Source: Cyclina sinensis (lineage: Eukaryota > Mollusca > Bivalvia > Venerida > Veneridae). From it: 64,000 nt of DNA. Location: positions 28,333,290-28,397,289 of the forward strand of contig JAAONU010000016.1 of assembly GCA_012932295.1 (NCBI GenBank), in the 5' to 3' direction. The notes beneath the pieces were generated by a model. The model saw only the letters and a list, made by a program, of their open reading frames with translations. It was not told where the DNA came from and made no database searches. This document shows positions 18,701-28,746 of this stretch, in pieces (the stretch's first letter is position 1; the number at the start of each line of letters is the position of its first letter). The translations under genes were made by a program, and so were the position numbers.

Positions 18701-21700
18701 GTAAAAATGTTAAACTGAATCTGTCTAGTGTAGTGTAGTGACATAGAAAAAGAGAGAATGAAAGCAGATGTTATACAAAGGATATTTTGTATTGTTATTT
18801 AGATATAAATATTTTTTATGAAATATCAGAAAAAGTCTGTCTTTCATTATTGCTCTCAAGATTGCATATTTCATATTCACAAAAATTGCTTTAATTTTAT
18901 TTGCCCATATTGTAACAAACATCAAAACTGTATTTGCCCTCTCATGTGATCAGCAAAAAAAGAATGAGCTTGGGAAATCTGGAAACACAGATAAACACAC
19001 TGTTCTAATATAATGTTTTTACAGGATGTACATGAGATACAGACAGGTGTAGATTGGCAAGACTCCCTGAACTTTGCTGTCAGTGGATGTGAGGTGTTTG
19101 TACCACTGGTAACACTGAAATATGGTGAGACACAGTGGACAAATAGAGAGGTAAGTGATTAGACATCAGTACTTTAAAAGTGAAGTAACCCTAAAAAAGT
19201 CTCTATACTGATAGTGGACCTTGATAAGTGCCAATTTTTGCTTCATATTCCCAAATAGTTGCCACACCATTTATTAAACCATCTCATATTTTCATCTGGG
19301 CTATTTCTCAGCAACCAGTGGCTGGCATAAAATGCAACTATTGGAAGCCTCAGTTTCATGAGCTGATGCACATGTCATCAGCAAATTTTCAGTCTATTTC
19401 TCACAGAATTTTGGGCTGTTTGATTTTTAGCTCACCTGAGCATGCTCATGTGAGCTTTTAGGATCCTTGATTGTCCGGCGTCCGTCCGTCCGTCCGTCCG
19501 TCCGTCCGTCCGTCGTCCACAATTCATTCAAACGACATCTCCTCTGAAACCACTGGGCAAAATTTAATGAAACTTGCCTAGAATGTTCCTTGCATGAAGC
19601 TCTACCAAGTTTGTTCAAATGGTTCCGGTCCATTGCATTTCTGGGTCACAGGAGCTAAAAACAGATTTTGAAACTTGGATCTTTAAAAATCTTCTTGTCA
19701 GAAACCACAAGGCCTGGAGCTTTGATATTTGGTACAAAGCATCATCTAGTGGACCTCTACCAAGTTTGTTCAAATTATGATCCTGGGGTCAAAAATGGCC
19801 CCGCCCCAAGGGTAACTTGTTTTACATAGAGTTATATAGGAAAAACTTTAAAAATCTTCTTGTCAGAAACCGTAAGGCATAGAGCTTAGATATTTGGTGT
19901 GCAGCATTGTCTAGTGGACCTCTACTAAGTTTGTTCAAATCATGGCCTCTGGGTCAAAAATGGCCCCGCCCCAGGGGTAACTTGTTTTACATAGAGTTAT
20001 ATAGGAAAAACTTTAAAAATCTTCTTGTCAGAAACCGTAAGGCATAGAGCTAAGATATTTGGTATGTAGCATTGTCTAGTGGACCTCTACCAAGTTTGTT
20101 CAAATCATGGCCTCTGGGTCAAAAATGGCCCGGCCCCAGGGGTAACTTGTTTTACATAGTGTTATATAGGAAAAACTTTCAAAATCTTCTTGTCAGAAAC
20201 CGTAAGGCATAGAGCTTAGATATTTGGTGTGTAGCATTGTCTAGTGGACCTTCACCAAGTTTGTTCAAATCCTGGCCTCTGGGTCAAAATGGCCCCGCCC
20301 CAGGGGTAACTAGTTTTACATAGAGTTATATAGGAAAAACTTCGAAACTCTTCTTGTCAGAAACCGTAAGGCATAAGGCTTAGGTATTTGGTATGTAGCA
20401 TTGTCGAGTGGACCTCTACCAAGTTTGTTCAAATTATACCTCTGGGGTCAAATTTGGCCCCACCCTGGGGTCATTGGTTTTACATAGGCTTATATAGGAA
20501 AAACTTCGAAAATCTTCTTGTCTGAAACCACAAGGCCCTGAGCCTTAAGATTTGGTATGTAGCATTGTCTAGTGGACCTCTACCAAGTTTGTTCAAATTA
20601 TACCTCTGGGGTCAAATTTGGCCCCAACCCAGGGTCATTGTTTTACATAGGCTTATATAGTGATAACTTTGAAAATCTTCTTGTAGAAGGAGAAGTAACA
20701 TTTTCAGTCCAAATAATCTGGAAATTTGTCAGACAGGTTGTTTCTATGATTTCAAGCTCAAGTTCGAATACGGGTCATCTTGGTTTAAAAACTAGGTCAC
20801 AGAGCCCAAAAATAGAAAAATCTCGTTAACACTCTAGAGGTTACATTTTCAGTCAAAATATCCCAGAAATTTGTCAAAAAGGTTGTTTTGATGATTTTTA
20901 GCTCAAGTTCAAAATTGGGTCATCTGGGGTCAAAAACTAGGTCACAGAGCCCAAATATGGAAAAACCTTGTAAACAGTCTAGAGGTAACATTTTCAGTCC
21001 AAATAACCAGGAATCTGTCAGAAAGGTTGTTTCAATGATTTCTAGATTAAATTTGAATATGGGTCATCTGAAATCAAAAACTAGGTCACAGAGCCCAAAA
21101 ATAGAAAAAAACTTGTTAACATTCTATAAGCTACTTTTCAGTCCAAATATTCTCCAAATTTGTCAGAAAAAAAGTTTTAATGATTTCTAGCTCAGATTCG
21201 AATAAAGGTCATCTGGGGTCAAAAACTAGGTCACAGACCCCAAATATGGAAAAACCTTGTTAACACGCATTGAGGTAACATTTTCAGTTCAAGTAACCAT
21301 GAAATTTGTCAGAAAGGTTGTTTTAATGATTTCTAGCTCAGTTTTGAATATGGGTTATCTGGTGTCAAAAACTAGGACACAGGGCCAAAAAGAAGAAAAT
21401 CCTTGTTAATGTTCAAGAGGTTACATTTTCAGTCCAAATGTCCTTGAAATTTGTCAGAAAGGTTGTTTCAATGATTTCTAGCCCAGATTAGGATATGGGT
21501 CATCTGGGATCAAAAACAAGGACACAGAGCCCTAAAATGTTAAAACCATTTAAACTATCCAGAGGTTAGTCATTTTCAGTCCAAATATCCTGGAAATTTG
21601 TCAGACAGGTTGTTTTGATGATTTCTTGCTCAAGTACTAATATGGATCATCTTTGGTCAAAAACTAGGTCACAGAGCCCAAATATGGAAAAACCTTGTTA

Positions 21701-24700
21701 ACACTCAAGAGTTAAGATTTTAATTCCAAATAACCTGAAAATTTGTCAGAAAGGTTGTTTCTATGATTTCCAGCTCAACTTTGAATATGGGTCATCTGGA
21801 TTAAAAAAACTAGGTCACAGAGCCTAAATATCGAAAAACTTTGTAAACACTCAGAGGCTACATTTTCAGTCCAAATGTCTTTGAAATTTGTCAGAAAGGT
21901 TGTTTTGATGATTTCAAGCTGAGGTTTGGATATGGATCATCTGGGGTTAAAAATTAGGTCACAGGGCCCAAATATGGAAAAACCTTGTTAACACTCTAAA
22001 GGCTACACTTTCAGTCCAAATAACCTTGAAATTTGTCAGAAAGATTGTTTCAATATTTTCTAGGTCAAGTTTGAATATGGGTCATCTGGGGTCAATTAAC
22101 CAGGTCCATAGCAACTTTGTTAAAAGCAGTCATATTCAGGTGAGCGATATAGGGCCATCATGGCCCTCTTGTTCTGCTGCACCATCAGTGTTAGATTTGC
22201 ATGTATTTCTCAGTAATCTCTGACTGGAAATGATTTAAATAAAACTTTATGGGAAGCTTTAGCATCAGGGGAGATGTGCATTTAACAATTGATGATTGAT
22301 TACTTCTCACCAGGTTATGGGCCCTTTAATTTCGCTACATACAGTATACTATAGCACTATTTATGTCAGGGCTATTTCTCAGCAGCCCCTGGTTTGAATA
22401 TTTTTTTGTTCAAATCAAACTAAACTAGTTTAAGAATGTAGATGATCATGTTTTTCATCTGGCATCTTAGGCTGTCCTGCTTTGGAGGTATTTCACACAT
22501 TCATGAATAGTGTAATGTAAACATATATAACTTTCCTAGTAATTTGAGATCATAATGCCGTAAGATGACCTACACCATTTTAGGTGAAGTTAGCAGACGT
22601 GTTGGGAAAGTACATACTTCCTGTGAACTTTCTCTCAGACTGGCCACCAAGATGCCTGGCTATACAGTTTGCAACGACACAGTTCATTCCATGGGTACCA
22701 CCTGAAGACCTTCCAGGTAGTTGTAGTCCTAGGAACTTTTATCTTAGCCAGATCATTCTGAACAGTTCATCTGAGTGGTGTAGAGTAGATATGTCCTCTC
22801 TGTGAAATTTACCAATTACAATTGGAATGTGATTCTTTGAATAGTTAATGGACCTGATCATTGTTTCATATAATCATATTTTTCATTGTATCACATGTGT
22901 TTTTTTTTCTAAGCAAGAAGTACTGAAAGGACCGAGCTTATTTTCATTGTACATCATTTTTGTATGTATATTGTTTTGTACGATGTGAGATGTTTTCTTG
23001 TCATACAAATATGGATTCATTCTTCTTTATGGTTAATGAGCTAAATACATGTACATGATTATTACTACATACAAAGGTAATGTTACAGTTATTCTGATTC
23101 TTGTTCTGATTTTAAGGTAGTTACTATGCAGATATACTTGTAACTTACAAGTATTGTACATTCCTTTACACACAACACTTTTCTTATTTTCCTTTTTGAT
23201 TATACTTTGCCTGGTATGCTATCATTTTGATTCATTATTTTATGACGTAATTTATATTCAGCCATCTTCTTCAAGTCATATTTCCGGAGGACCCTGTGAC
23301 AGCTTACTAAACTGCTGATTGATTTTATGAGATTTACACAAGTAGCCACTAGCCATTTTAAGTCTGAGGCAACTAATATTTACATTTTAGGATCTCAAGA
23401 TGGAAACAATTTGATGGTTATTAAGTTGTGTATTTCCTGTCTTTTGCAGCAAGAAGTCAAACTAGTATAGAGAAGTATGAGTGGTCATTACATGATATCC
23501 AGTTGGTGGCACAGAAAATTTCTGAAAGGGTTAGAGAGCTCAGTCTTAAAGCTGTACCTTCTCTAATAAAAAGGGTAAAATTTATATTTTCAGTATACTT
23601 GTACAATTGTTCCCTTTTAAAGTTATTATAATTAATATGAAAAAGGGCAAATAATAGAAAGGTATGTTGTTACTGATATAATCAAGTTTTTTTTTCCCTG
23701 CTGAAATGTCTGGTTGATTTATGTATACAGGTATAATGAAGTTACTAGGAAGGGCCCAAAGTTCTTTTTTGTCTAAAATATACTTCTGTTATAAGTTCTG
23801 CACACACCTACTTCACACTTCACATGATGTATGAAAGTACGAGCATGATTGTAAGCTAAAAGTATTTTCTTGTCTATCTGTATAACTTCATTAAGATAAC
23901 CATGTAAAATTGTGGAGCTGATATTTTTTCTCCATATTTTGCTTGCAGACAACAATTGTAAAGAGTTGTGCTTGTGTGACTGAAGATAACACGTTAGCTA
24001 TAACCTCAGACAGGGATGGAAAACCGCTGGTTATGATCTGTGTACATCATACTCAGGAAACATATGTAAGTAGGCTAATTACGGCTAACAAGTTTGAATA
24101 CATAAATTGCACTATCAAATTTACTTTAAAACTTTATGATTGCATTTTATTGCAAGTTTCATTTGTAATAAAAAGAACTGAAGGGGCCAAAGAAATGTTG
24201 TCATGATAATCTCTGTTTCATTCCAAATTTACTTTTTCTGTGCGTTTTGACTCTATTCATATTTGATATACACACTATAACATTTGATTTCTTCTTCCTG
24301 ACACTTTGAAGTCCTGAGTGGTAGAAAGGAATCAGAAAAAAGCTCCATGTCTGGTTTGACACAGCCTTGGTTTGATCAAGCAGGTTCTCTTAAGTTTACT
24401 TATTGTAAATCAATTTTTTTTACAATTTGCCAGGGAGCTGAACTACAGTCTTTATTAGAGGAGGAAGGATTTGAAGTATGGTGTACCACAGAATTGGACA
24501 GAGAACATGTTGAACATATAGATGGTCTGGCAAGCAGTCAAGATGGTATATAATTTAACAATATTGTACTTTTATTAGTGTGTAAAGCTGACATGGTAAA
24601 TGTCATGTCATTGTTAAATTTTGATGTCATTCTGTAACAGGGCTTACTAATCTTTTCTAAAAGTGACCTCCCTTGGCCAGTGATTGCAAAATGTTGTTAT

Positions 24701-27700
24701 TATAGCCCCACATACTAAGTTTATAGGGATGGGGTTTGGGGAGATTATGAGTCAGCTTGTCAGTCAGTTGATCATTCAGTTTCTGTTTTCAGGATGATGA
24801 AAAGAAAGCAGGTTACCATACATTTTTCCAACTTCATGTTTAGCAGCTTCTTTTAGTATTATAATTGGGGGGGTGTGCATTCAAGATCAAGGTCACTGTA
24901 ACAACAAATAGAATATAGTAATACCTTAAGCATAAAATGGGGTATTGCCATGAAACTTGGTGTATAAGTAGCTGTGAGGAGGCTGTATTTTTTTGCTGTG
25001 TTTTTTCCTGATATGCTTTTTTCCACTTTTTTGCTTATATTTGTGGCTTGGAAATGTGTTTTGTTTTTAAAGGCAAGGTCACTGTAACTTAAAATAGGAA
25101 AAGGTTGTCTGATCAATTAATTCACATTGAAATGCTGTATTTCAATGTAGCTGGGTTTGTAAGTAGCTTGTATGCAGATGTCATTTAGGATTGCATTTGA
25201 GATGTTTGAAATCATGGTCAAGGTCATTGTAGTTAAAAATAGACAGATGGTTTTCTGATCAGTAACTTAACTTTTGAATGGATTATTGCAATGAAACTTT
25301 GTGTGTAAGAAGCTTGTAAAAACTATGCAGTTGTCACTCTGGATTGTGTGTAAGAAGCTTGTAAAAACTATGCAGTTGTCATTTTGTATAAAAACTATGC
25401 AGTTGTCGTTTTGGATAAAAACTATGCAGTTGTCGTTTTGGATAAAAACTATGCAGTTGTCGTTTTGGATTGTGTTTAGGCTGTCCTATAGCTTTTGTTC
25501 CTGTAACACGTGGAATGTGGGGTATCTATCACTTTCAGTGCTCAAGTTTCAACATCTTCCTTACCATAACAAGGTGTTTTGTTGTGATGGGATACAGTGA
25601 AAGATGGGCTTCATTAAAGTGATTAAAAATAGTAGGATTTCAAAAAAAAGAAACTAACGAGCGCTCACACCCAAGATTGAGGTTTTCTGCTGAACAGTAA
25701 CAGACATAAAACATGTAAAATAATTATTTTCAGGAAATACTGAGCAAATTTATGACAGGATAAATCTAATTTTCTTTAGTGGCTTTTGAAAAGATAAAAA
25801 TCAGTATTGAGCAAGGCAAGGGCAGGTCACACTAAAGGTAATAACCTTGAATGAAAGTATATTTGTCAGTTTATTTGCAAATTTGCACAGTAATTGTTTA
25901 CCCTGCTTTATCATTTTTTCTTATTTTCAGACATTACCTACTCTATTTTAAACAAAGGGGATGATGAAATATTAGGTTGCCCTAGAAACAGTATTGTGAG
26001 GAACATAGAGATATTCCAGGAAAAAGCTGATGACGCCAGTCTTGTCCTGTTTATTCTGTCAGATGCCTTCACAAACTCACGAGTTTGTCAACAACAGGTA
26101 CATATTTCATTTATCCCCTTGCTGAAGGTGAAGGGGATATTAGAAATGGTCTCCCTCTGTGCGTCTGTGCATCCGTCCCAGTTTTGTCCGGAGCATAATT
26201 CCACAAGAACTTGAGCGATTTTCTTCAAACTTCATACACTGACAGAGCACATTGGGAGGAAGTGCAGTGTATAAGAACAAAAACTCTACCTTGCCTACTT
26301 TTAGAGTTATTCCCCTTTATCAGACTTACTTGAAAAAAAAACTTCCAGAGCATAACTCTAAAAGCACTTGAGCGATTTTCTTCAAACTTCATACACTGAC
26401 ATAGCACATCGGTAGGAAGTGCAGTGTGCAACAAAAACTCTACCTTGCTTATTTTTTGAGGGATTTTCTTCAAACTGCATAAGCACATTATTACATTTAG
26501 ATTTTGAAAGTACAACCTTCAGGTAACTTCTTCCTGGTGGGGAGATTAACCATGTAACATGGCTCTTGTTAAGATTTTAGTCAGGTCTTCTAAACAGAAA
26601 TTTGAGGTTTGATTATATTTTGCTAGAATTTTTTTATTACGGTGAGGTAGGTATTACACTATTGCCATCTGTATGTGCGTGTGTATACATTTGAACTACA
26701 CCATAACTGGATTTTGTATTATGAGAAAGTAGGTGTTTACTAACAGCGGCTCCTTCTATCTTTCATGGTATTCGTGAACTTTACAGACAGCCCAAGGTCT
26801 GACATGGTGTGGTAGGCAGAGAGGTGGTGGTAGTTCTTCATCACATTTCCTTGGTCAGAGACAGTCATAGATGATGAGTGTGAGGTTATATATTATATTT
26901 GTGTGTTTCAGGTATTTTACTGTGAGCATCGGAAACATGTGATACCAATACTGTATGAGGATGTCAAGATGCCTGATTGTATGTCCATGTTGATTGGATC
27001 ACATGGTTTTATGGTAACCATTTCAGTTTATAAAACTTTCAAGTACACAAGTCATTGCATGCTAGCTTGTAGGCATCAGTGGTTTTGGTTTTGTATCATC
27101 ACTTATTGGAGTAATGATGGTAGTCCCTTTGTTGTTTGTTGCCCATCTATCTGTCAACAATAAACTGTACAAGCTTGTAGGTGAAACTACACAAAAAAGT
27201 GGGAATCAGACAAGCTTGCACTTTGTAATGCTGCCTATGCTCAGTGTCAAACACAGCTTTTGTGAAGGGCTCGATAATCTTGAGCATTTATTCAGCGAAT
27301 TATGTCTCCCCCCAAAAATGGGGGAGACATATTGTTTTTCCCCCGGTTGTCCGTCCGTCCGTCCGTCTGTCCGTCCGTCTGTCTGTCTGTCCGTCACAAA
27401 ATCGTGTCCGCTCTGTATCTTCCAAAGCCCTTGAAGGATTTTTATGAAACTTGGGTCAGATGTTCACCTCATCAAGGTGACGTGCAGAACCCACTTTGCG
27501 GGTGTGGTGTCTCAAGGTCAAGGTCACACTTGGAGGTTAAATGTTAAATGCACCAAAATCGTGTCTGCGCTGTATCTTCAAAAGCCCTTGAAGAATTTTT
27601 ATGAAACTTGGGTCAGATGTTCACCTCATTGGGGGAGACATATTGTTTTTCCCCGGTTGTCTGTCTGTCCGTCCGTCTGCCCATCTGTCCGTAACAAAAT

Positions 27701-28746
27701 CGTGTCCGCTCTGTATCTACCAAAGCCCTTGAAGGATTTTTATGAAACTTGGGTCAGATGTTCACCTCATCAAGGCGACATGCAGAACCCACTTTGCGGG
27801 TGTGGTGTCTCAAGGTCAAGGTCACACTTGGAGGTTAAATGTCAAATGCCACAAAATCGTGTCCACTCTGTATCTTCAAACGCCCTTGAAGGATTTTTAT
27901 GAAACTTGGGTCAGATGTTCACCTCATCAAGGCGACATGCAGAACCCACTTTGCGGTGTGGTGTCTCAAGGTCAAGGTCACACTTGGAGGTTAAATGTCA
28001 AATTTTACAATTGTCTGATTCAATACTGCCTGCAGCAACTGGCTGGGGGGGAGACATATGTTTTTGTTCAATCAAAAACCATTTCTAGTTTCCTCTGTAT
28101 TTCCTTAAAATATTCATTTGCAGTATCTCTTAAATTATAAATGTATGTGTGATATTTGTGACTGATGCAGTATCACTTTTCATTGCAGATGAAGAAAGAT
28201 GAGGACTTTGTGGATATGCTTATAAGAACAATAAAAGCTACAATTAGTTCTATAAGAAACTCTGTGAGTCCTCGTTCTGCTGCGAATACTGGAATGAGAA
28301 AAAGGACACACTCTGTATTGGGAACCATGAAAACCAACAATGTGCCAAGAGATGAAACTAGCCTATCAGGGATACAGTCCATGCAGGTAACTATGCAAAC
28401 CAAAAGTGTGCCAGATAATGGAACCAGCCAAACAGGGACACAGTCTATGCAGGGAACCATGGAAATCAATGCTGTCTCAAGTGATGGAACCAGTCTACCA
28501 GTTTTTAGTAATGGAACAGAAGCAATTAAACGAAATATAGATGGACTAAGTGTTAACAGGAGTTGTCGGACAGTTCATGACAGTCTAAATGGGGATCATG
28601 AATCAGACATGTTGACCAATGTTAATGATTCTGTCAATGAAGAAATAAACATGACTGAAATAGCAGAATCTGAAATAATAGAGACAAATATAGGAAGGTT
28701 AGATGAAAGACCAAGTCTTACTTCGATGAAAACCATTATTCTTTAA
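11125..28746 (+). CDS. Tandem TIR-domain protein, 14 exons, about 743 residues
   Basis: Exons: 11125-11152, 12324-12516, 13615-13703, 15137-15243, 15530-15726, 18369-18546, 19025-19150, 22584-22716, 23450-23574, 23949-24065, 24434-24545, 25931-26097, 26912-27013, 28189-28746 (TAA). All are GT-AG with matching phases and no frameshift. Residues about 45-100 and 140-180 form two imperfect repeats; TIR1 is about 233-345, TIR2 about 412-565, and then a Ser/Thr/Asn-rich tail. No signal peptide or membrane segment is seen, so the protein is probably cytosolic, unlike Toll receptors. TIR domains either scaffold immune signalling or hydrolyse NAD+; TIR1 has the SARM1-type glutamate (Glu306). I do not recognise a named orthologue: it lacks SARM1's ARM and SAM domains and MyD88's death domain. 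The start ATG in the 28-nt first exon is chosen because its phase fits exon 2; the start is the least certain part. Confidence 0.87.
12655..12716 (+). repeat. (CT)n microsatellite
   Basis: About 60 bases of nearly pure CT dinucleotide lie in the second intron of the tandem-TIR gene. The Ser-Leu ORF it creates is an artefact. Confidence 0.95.
13683..14633 (+). repeat. 55-bp minisatellite containing a copied exon end and 5' splice site
   Basis: About 17 units of 55 bp with the core CTAATCAAAGTAAAGCATGG and TGAGATTTTATTGCATACAT. The first unit is the genuine end of TIR-gene exon 13615-13703 (GATCAAAGTAAAGCATG|GTGAGAT). Roughly half the copies keep GGTGAG and the others read GATGAG, which removes the GT. 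Copies near 14365 and 13940 carry a small GTACAT insertion, which shows how units were duplicated in blocks. Confidence 0.9.
15897..17571. mobile_element. Non-autonomous DNA transposon, 1.67 kb, with 33-bp terminal inverted repeats
   Basis: The left end (CAGGGCTTTAATTTACAGGG, then AATGGACACTCC) is repeated inverted at 17540-17571. ATGTACT flanks both ends (15890-15896 and 17572-17578), a likely 7-bp target duplication. Inside, a block of about 220 bp starting AATTATCTATCGTTAGTTAG occurs twice, at 16008 and 16237. No transposase ORF is present. CAGGG termini suggest hAT, although hAT normally makes 8-bp duplications. The element sits in the intron between exons 15726 and 18369. Confidence 0.85.
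17767..18223. mobile_element. hAT-type MITE, 457 bp, with 8-bp target duplication
   Basis: The ends CAGGCTTGCAGAAATGTTTC and GAAAAATTTCTGGAGCCCTG are inverted repeats, with about 16 of 20 bases pairing. The flanks are identical 8-mers, CTGTAGAG at 17759-17766 and 18224-18231, as expected of hAT transposition. It carries a tRNA-like segment (18062-18147). Confidence 0.88.
18062..18147 (+). repeat. tRNA-like sequence inside the hAT MITE
   Basis: GCCGGCCCAGCTAGTTCAAT and CGGTAGAGC form an acceptor start and D arm, the anticodon loop is about TTGCCAA, GGTTCAATCC is a B box, and GGGCTGGC closes the acceptor stem. The anticodon stem mispairs, so this is probably a SINE head or captured tRNA relic, not a working tRNA. 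Confidence 0.6.
18369..22716 (+). CDS. First TIR domain (TIR1), with conserved catalytic-type glutamate
   Basis: Exons 18369-18546, 19025-19150 and 22584-22716. Box 1 is KQVLISYVRSEAANHALKLK. The BB-loop region is LSVYLDVHEIQTGVDWQDSL, followed by the strand CEVFVPLVT and then TQWTNREVKLADVLGKYILP. WTNREV aligns with WVHKEI of SARM1, which puts Glu306 (last codon of exon 19025-19150) at the catalytic glutamate. The domain closes with WPPRCLAIQFATTQFIPW. All core strands are present. Confidence 0.85.
19429..22173 (+). mobile_element. Composite repeat element, 2.7 kb, with (TCCG)n head and two internal tandem arrays
   Basis: It starts AGCTCACCTGAGCATGCTCA and then a (CCGT)n tract at about 19481-19515. 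The first array has a period of about 165 bp (six copies, marked by AATCTTCTTGTCAGAAACCG and GTCTAGTGGACCTCTACCAA). The second has a period of about 135 bp (about ten copies, marked by AACTAGGTCACAGAGCCCAA). It ends TCAGGTGAGCGATATAGGGC and ATGGCCCTCTTGTT. The terminal GCTCACCTGA / TCAGGTGAGC are inverted repeats. It fills most of the intron that interrupts TIR1. Confidence 0.85.
23450..28260 (+). CDS. Second TIR-like domain (TIR2), catalytic glutamate not conserved
   Basis: Exons 23450-23574, 23949-24065, 24434-24545, 25931-26097, 26912-27013 and the start of 28189-28746. It begins GKPLVMICVHHTQETYGAEL, continues LLEEEGFEVWCTTELDRE, has an insertion of about 40 residues, then ASLVLFILSDAFTNSRVCQQ and KHVIPILYEDVKMPD. 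The glutamate position of TIR1 is Gln here (CQQQV). HHTQETYGAE replaces the usual S-Y-R/D box 1. It looks like a regulatory or partner-binding pseudo-enzyme copy rather than an NADase. Exon 23450-23574 is mainly the helical linker between the two TIRs. Confidence 0.75.
24700..25295 (+). repeat. Degenerate interspersed repeat with AAGGTCACTGTAA motifs
   Basis: CAAGGTCACTGTAAC, GGTCACTGTAACTTAAAATA and GGTCATTGTAGTTAAAAATA recur, each with TCTGATCA nearby. This is old dispersed-repeat sequence in a TIR2 intron, with no coding potential. Confidence 0.55.
25295..25475 (+). repeat. 27-bp minisatellite (AAAAACTATGCAGTTGTCGT unit)
   Basis: Two longer units of about 51 bp containing TGTGTAAGAAGCTTGTAAAA are followed by four 27-bp units, each AAAAACTATGCAGTTGTC plus GTTTTGGAT. 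They lie in a TIR2 intron, just downstream of the repeat at 24700-25295. Confidence 0.85.
26110..26570 (+). mobile_element. Interspersed element with ATCCCCTTGCTGAAGGTGAA head and CTCTTGTT end
   Basis: It begins TATCCCCTTGCTGAAGGTGA and continues with a short pyrimidine stretch CGTCTGTGCATCCGTCCC. Two copies of a block of about 150 bp (GAGCGATTTTCTTCAAACTT and ATACACTGACA) follow, and it ends AACATGGCTCTTGTT. It begins only 13 bases after the donor of exon 25931-26097. Confidence 0.75.
27302..28060 (+). mobile_element. (TCCG)n-bearing composite element with CCCCCC/GGGGGG termini
   Basis: It starts ATGTCTCCCCCCAAAAATGG and ends GGCTGGGGGGGAGACATATG, which are inverted repeats. Two internal units begin GGGGGAGACATATTG and carry (TCCG)n. 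About four 150-bp copies contain ATGAAACTTGGGTCAGATGT and CTCAAGGTCAAGGTCACACT. The overlapping ORFs here are repeat artefacts. Confidence 0.85.
28189..28746 (+). CDS. Last exon of the tandem-TIR gene: C-terminal helix and 22-residue repeats
   Basis: It opens MKKDEDFVDMLIRTIKATIS, the final TIR helix, and then becomes a polar tail of about 150 residues. A 66-bp period is visible at 28322, 28388 and 28454: TMKTNNVPRDETSLSGIQSM, TMQTKSVPDNGTSQTGTQSM and the partial TMEINAVSSDGTSLP. The repeats are rich in Ser, Thr and Asn and probably disordered. The reading frame ends at a TAA at 28744-28746. Confidence 0.85.
   Translation: MKKDEDFVDMLIRTIKATISSIRNSVSPRSAANTGMRKRTHSVLGTMKTNNVPRDETSLSGIQSMQVTMQTKSVPDNGTSQTGTQSMQGTMEINAVSSDGTSLPVFSNGTEAIKRNIDGLSVNRSCRTVHDSLNGDHESDMLTNVNDSVNEEINMTEIAESEIIETNIGRLDERPSLTSMKTIIL

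Noticed and set aside
27206..28140. Overlapping ORFs of 60-152 codons rich in VRPSV and SRSRSH
   Set aside because: They are translations of (TCCG)n tracts and a repeated 150-bp module of a mobile element, without codon conservation.
18369..28746. Toll-like receptor, MyD88 or SARM1 orthologue
   Set aside because: There are no leucine-rich repeats, membrane segment, death domain, ARM or SAM repeats in the spliced protein. Only the TIR domains are shared.
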